Translations under genes and position numbers: made by a program
Notes under the pieces: generated by a model
The model's input: the letters and a program-made list of their open reading frames with translations, nothing else
What the model was told of the DNA's origin: nothing
Database searches by the model: none
From: an uncultured Bacteroidota bacterium
GTDB taxonomy: Bacteria; Bacteroidota; Bacteroidia; Bacteroidales; WCHB1-69
Reading direction: 5' to 3'
Length of the DNA stretch: 64,000 nt
Assembly (NCBI GenBank): GCA_902802755.1
Contig: CADCNH010000012.1
Location: forward strand, 16,181 to 80,180
Part shown: in pieces, positions 28,168-35,640 of the stretch
How positions within the stretch are numbered: the first letter of the stretch is position 1
Layout of the letters: the number at the start of each line of letters is the position of its first letter

Positions 28168-29232
28168 ATGGCTTTCTTAAAAATTGAAAACGTGTCAATA
28201 AAGGGAATATCTGCTTGTGTTCCTTCCACCGTAGAGGAGAACAGGGATCTTCCCTTCTATGCCACCCCCGAAGAAGCCGAGCAGGTGATTGCTGCCACCG
28301 GGATTGAACGTCGTCACGTTTGTCCTGATGGTACAACCACGTCTGACCTTTGCCTCAAGGCTGCCGAAGAACTTATCAATAAGTTGGGTTGGGAGAAAGA
28401 GAGTATCGACATGCTTGCTTATTGTACCCAAGACCCTGATTATCTTAACCATCCCACTTCATTTGTGATTCACGACAGATTGGGTTTTCCCAACTCATGC
28501 ATGTGCATCGACTTCTATCATGGTTGCCCGGGTTGGGTTAACAGTCTGAGCAGTATTTCATCCATGATTTCCGCCAGTGGCTTAAAACGTGCCGTCCTTA
28601 TGGTCGGCGATATGTGTAGCCACGATGCCGGAAAAGCCAACAGAGAAGAAAGACCTCTTTTTGGCGATAGTGGAACGGCAACCGCATTGGAATATGATGC
28701 AAATGCTAAACCTATTCTGTTCAATATCATCACGAAGAGTGCCGACGGCATGGCTTTGGCTCGTAAAAACGGTGGTTGGCGTGCTCCTTTCACTTTGGAG
28801 ACGCTAAAGGCTGACATTGATCGTAGAGAAGGTCTCGTGCCGGCATCTGAAACTACAGATAAGATGGATGGCATGGATGTCTTTTCGTTTGCTATTACAA
28901 CTGTACCCAAAACACTGAAACAGCTCTGCGCAAACTTTGAAATTGATCTTGAGAGCATTGACAAATTGATTCTGCATCAGGCAAATGCTATGATGTTGAA
29001 AACGATTGCCAAACGCCTGAAGATTGATATGGACCGAGTGCCGCTCAGCTTGAAGGAGTATGGTAACACTACCGGAGCTTCGGTGCCGCTTACTATTGTG
29101 AGTGAATGTGCCGACGAGTATCAAAAAGCACCACAAAAAACATTGGTATGCGGTTTTGGTACAGGATTGGCATGTGCATGTGCCTATTTTGAAACCGATA
29201 ATATGATTTGTCCAACTATTCTTGAATATTAA
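28168..29232 (+). CDS. KAS III-like beta-ketoacyl-ACP synthase, copy 1
   Basis: The 354-residue thiolase-fold enzyme has the complete KAS III triad: C120 in FYHGCPGWVNSL, H in LILHQANAMML and N in YGNTTGASVPL. KAS III enzymes condense an acyl-CoA with malonyl-ACP, or transfer acyl groups. The HGCPGW context differs from housekeeping FabH (ACAGF), pointing to another primer. A close paralogue lies at 29950. Both follow a carrier protein or SDR in the same operon. Confidence 0.9.
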   Translation: MAFLKIENVSIKGISACVPSTVEENRDLPFYATPEEAEQVIAATGIERRHVCPDGTTTSDLCLKAAEELINKLGWEKESIDMLAYCTQDPDYLNHPTSFVIHDRLGFPNSCMCIDFYHGCPGWVNSLSSISSMISASGLKRAVLMVGDMCSHDAGKANREERPLFGDSGTATALEYDANAKPILFNIITKSADGMALARKNGGWRAPFTLETLKADIDRREGLVPASETTDKMDGMDVFSFAITTVPKTLKQLCANFEIDLESIDKLILHQANAMMLKTIAKRLKIDMDRVPLSLKEYGNTTGASVPLTIVSECADEYQKAPQKTLVCGFGTGLACACAYFETDNMICPTILEY

Positions 29233-29244
29233 AAAGACAAAAAC

Positions 29245-29944
29245 ATGTATAATCCATATTCATTAGAAGGAAAGACGATATTAGTAACAGGAGCATCATC
29301 AGGCATTGGTCGTACAACAGCCATCGAGTGTTCCAAAATGGATGCTAAAGTGGTTATTACAGCTCGGAACGAGGAACGGCTTAATGAAACCCTTTCTGCA
29401 CTGGACGGTAATGGTCATCAAATGATATCGGCTGATTTGGGTAAAGAGGAAGATTTAGATAAGTTAGTAAGTGAACTTCCCACGTTGGATGGAATTGTAA
29501 ACAACGCAGGATTTACCAAAACCCTTCCATTGCAATTTATCAAAAGGGAACAACTTACTGAGTTACTTAATGTGAATACTATAGCCCCTATATTGCTACT
29601 TCACAAAATACTCAAAAAGAAATTGTTGAACAATGGGTCTTCCGTGGTGTTCACCAGTTCTATTGCGGGTTTGGGATTCAGCCTACATTAAAAATGCGGC
29701 TTTGGAACTTGCATCAAAGAAAATCCGTGTCAATGCAGTCTGCCCAGGCATGGTGAATACAGGTATCCTGGAATTGGGAACAGTGACGGCTTCACAGTTA
29801 GAAGAGGATGAGAAGAAATATCCATTGGGGCGTTATGGAGAGCCAAGAGATATAGCATTGTCAATCATTTATTTGCTTTCAAATGCAAGTGCATGGGTGA
29901 CAGGAACAAACTTAATCATAGACGGTGGCATTTCATTAAAATAA
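29245..29944 (+). pseudogene. SDR (FabG-like) with internal deletion and frameshift
   Basis: The N-terminal part (29245-29691) reads VTGASSGIGRTTAIECSK, NNAG and VVFTSSIAG, then hits a stop. The C-terminal part resumes in the next frame with IKNAALELASKKIRVNAVCP to IIDGGISLK. Compared with the intact SDR at 33186, about 13 residues that should hold the catalytic YxxxK are missing at about 29675-29695, and the frame changes. As it stands the enzyme is inactive. The junction should be checked for an assembly error. The intact form would be the beta-ketoacyl reductase matching the adjacent KAS III genes. Confidence 0.85.
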
Positions 29945-29949
29945 AGGCT

Positions 29950-31002
29950 ATGGCATTTTTAGAGACAAAACACGTTGCGGTTAGGGGCATGTCGGCCTGT
30001 GTGCCAAAAAACATTGAAAAGAACATTGACACCTATCAAAAGTGGGGTGACTATACAAAGGTCAGAAACCTTATCGGTATAGATCAACGTCATGTTTTTA
30101 TTGATGGAAGATGCACTTCTGATTTATTTTATAGCGCAGCCGAAAAATTGATAGAGGAATTGGGGTGGTCAAAAGACGATATAGATGCCATCGTCTGTGT
30201 AACCCAAACTCCCGATTTTATCCAGCCTCCTGTTGCCTGCATTCTTCAAAACCGTTTGGGATTAAAAGAAGATTGTTTTGCGACAGATATCCCACATGGG
30301 TGTTCTGGTTGGGTGTATGGATTAAGCATTCTCTGCTCGCTCATGCAAAATGGATCAATAAAAAAAGGGTTGCTTTTTTCTGGCGACACAGCATCAAAAG
30401 TAGCATCGCCAGAGGATAAAACCACGCTCCCGTTGTTCGGTGATGCGGGTACTTGCACGGCTCTCGAATATACAGATGAAGAAGCTTCCATAAAGTTTGC
30501 CCTTTGTACCGATGGTTCTGGAAGTGATAAAATTGTAATTCGCGATGGAGGATATAGACATCCTTTCAATGCACATACTCTCGACATGATTGATTATGGA
30601 GATGGCATTGTGAGAAACAACAACCATATCTTTATGGATGGCATGTCCGTATTCTCGTTCGCAATTTCGAAAGCTCCCAAACAGATTAAAGATCTAGTAG
30701 AAAAGTATTCTATCAACCAGGAAGAGATAGATTACTATGTTTTGCACCAGGCTAACTTGTTCATGGACGAGAAGATTCGCAGAAAGATGAAGCTGTCTCA
30801 TGAAAAGGTGTTATATTGTATCGAGGAATTTGGCAACACCAGCAGTGGTTCCATTCCATTGACATTGGTTTCAAGGGCGAAGGAAGACTTGAAGAATAAG
30901 CATCTGAAGCTGATAGGAAGCGGTTTTGGCGTAGGCTTGTCTTGGGCTGCTGCCTATTTTGAGACAGATCACATTGTATGTCCTGGAGTAATTGAGATTT
31001 AA
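29950..31002 (+). CDS. KAS III-like beta-ketoacyl-ACP synthase, copy 2
   Basis: The 350-residue protein is a paralogue of the copy at 28168, with the triad C118 in IPHGCSGWVYGL, H in YVLHQANLFM and N in FGNTSSGSIPL. The ATG at 29950 gives MAFLETKHVAVRGMSACVPK, parallel to the N-terminus of copy 1, and lies five bases after the SDR gene. The two copies have diverged well beyond a recent duplication, so they probably use different primers or act at successive steps. Confidence 0.9.
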   Translation: MAFLETKHVAVRGMSACVPKNIEKNIDTYQKWGDYTKVRNLIGIDQRHVFIDGRCTSDLFYSAAEKLIEELGWSKDDIDAIVCVTQTPDFIQPPVACILQNRLGLKEDCFATDIPHGCSGWVYGLSILCSLMQNGSIKKGLLFSGDTASKVASPEDKTTLPLFGDAGTCTALEYTDEEASIKFALCTDGSGSDKIVIRDGGYRHPFNAHTLDMIDYGDGIVRNNNHIFMDGMSVFSFAISKAPKQIKDLVEKYSINQEEIDYYVLHQANLFMDEKIRRKMKLSHEKVLYCIEEFGNTSSGSIPLTLVSRAKEDLKNKHLKLIGSGFGVGLSWAAAYFETDHIVCPGVIEI

Positions 31003-31011
31003 ACTATAAAC

Positions 31012-31809
31012 ATGTCGGATATTGAAAAAATGAAACTGGACGCGCTTTGGATGAGAAAGCGCATTTTGGGACTGGCATTGAAGTCGGGCTCCTCAGGTTC
31101 TCATCTGGGTGGTTCTCTGTCATTGGTTGAAATACTGACTGCTTTATACAATGCAGTCAAAATCTCCAAGGATGAAAACCGAGACAGAGTGATACTAAGC
31201 AAAGGCCACGGAGCACTTGCACTATACACTGTGTTAGAGTTGAAAGGCATAATGACGGCTGAACTTGTGGATACATTCGAAACCAATGGAACGCATCTCT
31301 TTGCTCACGCATCACGAGATGTGGAGCACGGGATAGAATTTTCCGGTGGAAGTCTAGGTCTTGGTATTTCATACGCTATAGGTGTAGCTCTCGCATGCAA
31401 AACCAAAGGCTTGAATAATCACATCTATGTCATTGTCGGTGATGGAGAATGCAACGAAGGTATCTTCTGGGAAGCGATAATGACGGCTCACAAGTTTGAG
31501 TTGGACAACATGACCATTATTGTGGACAACAATGGCCTTCAAGCTGATGGCTTCACCAAAGAAATTGTTGACATGTCACCAATGGATGCTAAGTTTGAAG
31601 CCTTTGGTTTGAAAACAATGACTATTGATGGTCATGATATGGAAGCAATAAGCAATGCTCTTATCATTCGTGAGCAAGGCAAACCGGTTGCTATTATTGC
31701 CAACACTATCAAGGGTAAGGGCATTTCCTTTATGGAAAACGAAGCAGCTTGGCACCATGGAGTGCTCAATCAGAAAAAGTATGATAAAGCTATGGAGGAG
31801 CTCGCTTGA
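31012..31809 (+). CDS. Transketolase-like protein, N-terminal (TPP-binding) subunit
   Basis: The 265-residue protein covers the pyrophosphate-binding domain of transketolase. It has SGSSGSHLGGSLSLVEIL, SKGHGALALY, GGSLGLGISYAIGVALA and the TPP/Mg motif VGDGECNEG followed by VDNNG. The pyrimidine-binding domain is on the next gene, which overlaps. Split transketolases occur in many non-central pathways. Its place among KAS, carrier and LuxC-like genes suggests a C2 or acyl-anion transfer to an aldehyde made by the same operon. Confidence 0.9.
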   Translation: MSDIEKMKLDALWMRKRILGLALKSGSSGSHLGGSLSLVEILTALYNAVKISKDENRDRVILSKGHGALALYTVLELKGIMTAELVDTFETNGTHLFAHASRDVEHGIEFSGGSLGLGISYAIGVALACKTKGLNNHIYVIVGDGECNEGIFWEAIMTAHKFELDNMTIIVDNNGLQADGFTKEIVDMSPMDAKFEAFGLKTMTIDGHDMEAISNALIIREQGKPVAIIANTIKGKGISFMENEAAWHHGVLNQKKYDKAMEELA

Positions 31810-31811
31810 TT

Positions 31812-32783
31812 ATGGACACACAGTTTAAGTATAACGCAAAGATGCTGTCCATGTTTGGACAAAACGGGGCTGTGTTTGGCAGTGCTCTGGATTTTTACCA
31901 CGATCAATACAAGATAAAAGTGTTGACCTCTGACATGGCATATGGTGCAGGTCTGTCTCGTTTTAAACAAAAATATCCTGATGATTTTTACGATGTAGGC
32001 ATCGCTGAACAAAATCTGATGGGTATCACTGCTGGATTGGCCTCTGAAGGTTTCAAATGTGTTGCAACCGCTCAGTCTTGCTTTTTGAGCATGCGCAGTT
32101 TCGAACCCATCCGCCAATATATGGGATATATGCAAATCCCCGTTATTCTAATCGGAATCAATAGTGGTTTTGCCTTATATTATTTCGGCAATTCACACTA
32201 TGCACTAGAAGACCTGAGCCTAATGCGAACAGTTCCCAACATGACGGTTTTATCACCTGCAGATGCCGGAGAAGCTGTAAAAGCCTTTGAGGCAGCATTG
32301 AGAATGGATAGTCCAGTATATATCCGACTTTCAGGCGCCTTAAACAATCCCACAGTATACCCCGAAGATTTTGAATATGATTATCGCAAAGCCAACATAG
32401 TTTTCGAACAAGGAAACGATGTCATATTCTTCGCGACTGGTTCCATGGTTTACCATAGTATCAAGGCGGCTGAAGCATTGAGCAATGAAGGTATTGGAAC
32501 AAAAGTGATAGACATTCATTGTTTAAAGCCGATTGACAGTAAAACCGTACTACGGGAAATGACAAATGCAAAAATAATAGCCACGGTTGAGGAACATTTT
32601 GTGACAGGCGGACTTGGTACGGCTATATCGGAAATAATGGCACAACATCAAATCGCAAATAAGATACTGAAACTTGGGGTTCAAGACAGATTCTGCGAAG
32701 TGGGTGACTACTCATATCTGATGGAGCAAAATGGTCTTTCTTCTGAAAAAATAATAGAAACCGTTAAGCAACATCTAGGATGA
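31812..32783 (+). CDS. Transketolase-like protein, C-terminal (pyrimidine-binding) subunit
   Basis: The 323-residue protein supplies the second and third transketolase domains. FYDVGIAEQNLMGITAGLAS contains the catalytic glutamate, and YIRLSG and IDIHCLKPID are in the C-terminal domain. Together with the preceding gene it reconstitutes one transketolase unit. The ATG at 31812 lies just after the previous stop; a TTG at 31806 would overlap it. Its end overlaps the VOC gene by four bases. Confidence 0.9.
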   Translation: MDTQFKYNAKMLSMFGQNGAVFGSALDFYHDQYKIKVLTSDMAYGAGLSRFKQKYPDDFYDVGIAEQNLMGITAGLASEGFKCVATAQSCFLSMRSFEPIRQYMGYMQIPVILIGINSGFALYYFGNSHYALEDLSLMRTVPNMTVLSPADAGEAVKAFEAALRMDSPVYIRLSGALNNPTVYPEDFEYDYRKANIVFEQGNDVIFFATGSMVYHSIKAAEALSNEGIGTKVIDIHCLKPIDSKTVLREMTNAKIIATVEEHFVTGGLGTAISEIMAQHQIANKILKLGVQDRFCEVGDYSYLMEQNGLSSEKIIETVKQHLG

Positions 32784-33193
32784 AAACGTTTTCGTTCATA
32801 ACCAAAGTGAATCACATTGGCGTAGCTACCAACGATTATAAAGCTACCGCAGCCTTCTATGAGGCATTGGGATATCATAAAACTGTTGGTGGATACGATC
32901 CTTACCAAAATGTTTACGGTTATTTCTATGAGGCAGAAAACATGCCCACAATAGAATTGTTAGCACCCTATGATGAGAAATCCCCCATCAACAAGATTCT
33001 CGAAAAGAACGGTGTAACACCTTATCACCTATGTTACAATATCAATTGTACCATAGAGGAAGCTGTAAAAGAACTTAAAGCCGAACGATTTATGGTCATC
33101 ACTAAACCCACAAGATCTGACAACCTTAAGGGTAGAGTCTGTTTTCTTTTTCATAAAGATGTCGGTGTAATTGAACTGTTTGAACATGAATAG
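32780..33193 (+). CDS. VOC-superfamily protein (glyoxalase/methylmalonyl-CoA epimerase-like)
   Basis: The 137-residue protein has one beta-alpha-beta-beta-beta pair of the vicinal oxygen chelate fold. Probable metal ligands are H12 (KVNHIGVA), the histidine of PYHLCYN and E132 near the C-terminus (VIELFE). The overall pattern is closest to methylmalonyl-CoA epimerases and small lyases. It overlaps its neighbours on both sides, so it is tightly coupled to the transketolase and SDR genes. An epimerase or isomerase role on a hydroxy-ketone or acyl thioester is inference. Confidence 0.82.
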   Translation: MKTFSFITKVNHIGVATNDYKATAAFYEALGYHKTVGGYDPYQNVYGYFYEAENMPTIELLAPYDEKSPINKILEKNGVTPYHLCYNINCTIEEAVKELKAERFMVITKPTRSDNLKGRVCFLFHKDVGVIELFEHE

Positions 33194-33932
33194 ATTTAAA
33201 GGCAAAAACATAGTCATAACGGGCAGCAGCAGGGGAATTGGACTTGCAATTCTTGAGCTTTTCGCACAAGAAGGTGCCAATATTGCAGCTTGCAGCAACA
33301 AGCAAAGTGGCGCGATTATGCTAAAGTATAAGGAAATTGCCGCTAAAAACAACATCCAGATCACCCCATATTTTTTTGACATGGCCAATGAGGATGAAGT
33401 CAAAAAGGGCCTCAAAGAATTGAAAACAGCAATGCCAGTGATTGATGTTCTCGTCAATAATGCTGGAATTTCCCACATAGCTCCATTTATGATGAGCAAA
33501 ATGGAGGATTTACACCATGTTTTTCAGATTAACTACTTTTCGCAAATGGCACTAACTCAAGGTCTTTTAGGATGCTTAAAAAAAGCTAAGGGCGCATCCA
33601 TTGTGAACATGACATCCATTGCGGGACTTGATGGTGGCATAGGGGTAACTGCCTATGGATCATCAAAAGCAGCTATCGCATTAACAACCAAAGTTTTAGC
33701 TCAAGAACTGGCTTTCTTCAAAATCAGAGTAAATGGTGTAGCTCCTGGTATGGTAGAGACTGACATGGCAATCTCAATGGGAGAGAAAGCGGCAGAAAAC
33801 ACTTCAAATTCTGCCGCACTGAAGAGACTTGCCCAACCCGAAGAGGTTGCACAAATGGTAGTATTTTTAGCTTCTGAGCAAGCTTCTTATATAACGGGAC
33901 AAATAGTACGAGTAGATGGAGGAATAAAATAG
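33186..33932 (+). CDS. SDR-family reductase (FabG-like)
   Basis: The 248-residue classical SDR is intact, with VITGSSRGIGLAI, NNAGIS, the serine of NMTSIAG and the catalytic YGSSK. IRVNGVAPGMVETDM and ITGQIVRVDGGIK follow. The ATG at 33186 overlaps the VOC stop; an upstream TTG is less likely. It is probably a beta-ketoacyl or hydroxy-ketone reductase acting on the product of the KAS III or transketolase genes. It is the only intact SDR of the acyl operon. Confidence 0.9.
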   Translation: MNRFKGKNIVITGSSRGIGLAILELFAQEGANIAACSNKQSGAIMLKYKEIAAKNNIQITPYFFDMANEDEVKKGLKELKTAMPVIDVLVNNAGISHIAPFMMSKMEDLHHVFQINYFSQMALTQGLLGCLKKAKGASIVNMTSIAGLDGGIGVTAYGSSKAAIALTTKVLAQELAFFKIRVNGVAPGMVETDMAISMGEKAAENTSNSAALKRLAQPEEVAQMVVFLASEQASYITGQIVRVDGGIK

Positions 33933-33954
33933 AAATCATTAAATATAATCAATT

Positions 33955-34185
33955 ATGGATACATTAGAAAAAATTATTGAAATTGTTGCATCAACCTGCG
34001 AAGTGGAAAAAAGTGAAGTAACTGAGAGTTCAATGGTTGGTGATTTTCCAGCATGGGATTCTGTAGGTCATTTGACAATATTGTCAAATGTTGAAGAAGC
34101 ATTCGACATCAGTTTCGAACCCGAAGAAATGATGGAGATTGAAGATGTAAAAGACATCGTTGAAGCTGTAAACGCAAAACTGTAA
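33955..34185 (+). CDS. Acyl carrier protein 2 (DSV type)
   Basis: The 76-residue carrier has the phosphopantetheine serine S36 in FPAWDSVGHLTIL. It is only distantly similar to carrier 1 of this operon. Its stop codon shares one base with the start of the adenylating enzyme (TAATG), which suggests that this enzyme loads carrier 2. Confidence 0.9.
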   Translation: MDTLEKIIEIVASTCEVEKSEVTESSMVGDFPAWDSVGHLTILSNVEEAFDISFEPEEMMEIEDVKDIVEAVNAKL

Positions 34186-35636
34186 TGATGACGGTAGAAG
34201 AACAAATATTTCAGAACTCAATCCAACAGCCTAACCACATTGCTTTGATAGCGGGTGATGAGCAAGTGACATATGCCCAACTTTGGGAGCGTTGCCTTTT
34301 GGCTGCTACCAATGTCCGTCAGAAGTTCAACTTGCAGAAAGGCGACCGGGTTATATTGGCTGCAGCAGCCAATATTGATTTCATCTATGCCTATTTCGGC
34401 ATTCATTTGGCTGGCGGTGTTTGCGTGCCTATCGACCCCGACACCAACGAGACACGATTCGGTCACATTTTCACCTCCACGCAACCTGTCTGCGTGATGG
34501 GGACTTTGCATAAAGTGGAGTGCACAACAGTACCCTTTAACGAACTGCTGACCGAATGCAATGAAACACTTCCTTTCGTTCAACCCGATCCTGAGCAACT
34601 GGGAGATATGCTATTCACCACTGGAACCACAGGTGTTCCCAAAGGTGTCGCACTCAACATCAAAAACTTAGCTGCTGCCGCACTCAACATCAACACCTTC
34701 ATCAAGAATACAGAAGAGGATATTGAGTTGTTGGCTCTGCCGGTAAGCCACTCGTTTGGATTGGGACGTGTGCGTTGCGTTCTCACTAAAGGCGGCACTT
34801 TGGTTCTTTTAGGCACCTTTGCCAACATCAAGAAATTCTTCAGTGAGATGGAACGCTGCCATGTGACCGGTTTCGGTATGGTGCCCGCCAGTTGGGGCTA
34901 TATCAAGAAAATGAGCGGCAAGTATATCGGAAAGTTCGCCGACCAACTGAAGTACATTGAAATCGGCAGTTCTTTTATGCCTATCGAGGATAAAAAACTG
35001 TTGTGCGAATTATTGCCGAACACACGCATCAATATGCACTATGGACTCACAGAAGCCTCTCGTAGCGCTTTTATGGAGTTCCACAGTGAATACGACCGCC
35101 TTGACACCGCTGGGAAAGCATCCCCCAAGGTGGAAGTTGCGATTTTCGATGCCAACGGCAAGAAATTAGGTGTTAATGAAGAAGGTGAAGTCTGTGTAAA
35201 GGGTGATCATGTTACCTGTAGCTATTGGAACGAAACTCCCGAACGTTTCGCCAAGGATTTCTTCGATGGCTATTTCCGTACTGGCGACTGCGGCTATTTG
35301 GATGCCGACGGTTACATCCACCTTAAGAGTCGTATCAAAGAGATGATCAATGTAGGTGGCAAGAAAGTCAGCCCCATGGAAGTGGAAGACATTCTGAATA
35401 CAATCCCGGGAATTGAAGACAGCGCCTGTATTGCCATTCCAGACCCTGAAGGCGTTTTGGGAGAAGTGGTCAAGGCCTTCATCGTTTGCAAAGACAATGA
35501 ACTCACTGATGCTGAAATCATTAATCAACTTCGTCCGAAATTGGAGGTGTATAAACTTCCCGTTGCCATTGAGCGCATCAGCGAGATTCCCAAAACCGCA
35601 TCTGGAAAGGTGCAACGACTGAAATTAAAGAAATAA
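34185..35636 (+). CDS. Acyl/amino-acid adenylating enzyme (AMP-binding family)
   Basis: The 483-residue protein is a class I adenylate-forming ligase with the P-loop motif FTTGTTGVPKGVAL, YGLTEASRSAF, the aspartate of YFRTGDCGYLD and the C-terminal lysine in PKTASGKVQRLKL. It would activate a carboxylic acid as the adenylate and pass it to a carrier protein or CoA. Translational overlap with carrier 2 favours the former. The acid is not predictable. The gene is followed four bases later by the LuxE-LuxC fusion. Confidence 0.92.
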   Translation: MMTVEEQIFQNSIQQPNHIALIAGDEQVTYAQLWERCLLAATNVRQKFNLQKGDRVILAAAANIDFIYAYFGIHLAGGVCVPIDPDTNETRFGHIFTSTQPVCVMGTLHKVECTTVPFNELLTECNETLPFVQPDPEQLGDMLFTTGTTGVPKGVALNIKNLAAAALNINTFIKNTEEDIELLALPVSHSFGLGRVRCVLTKGGTLVLLGTFANIKKFFSEMERCHVTGFGMVPASWGYIKKMSGKYIGKFADQLKYIEIGSSFMPIEDKKLLCELLPNTRINMHYGLTEASRSAFMEFHSEYDRLDTAGKASPKVEVAIFDANGKKLGVNEEGEVCVKGDHVTCSYWNETPERFAKDFFDGYFRTGDCGYLDADGYIHLKSRIKEMINVGGKKVSPMEVEDILNTIPGIEDSACIAIPDPEGVLGEVVKAFIVCKDNELTDAEIINQLRPKLEVYKLPVAIERISEIPKTASGKVQRLKLKK

Positions 35637-35640
35637 TATT

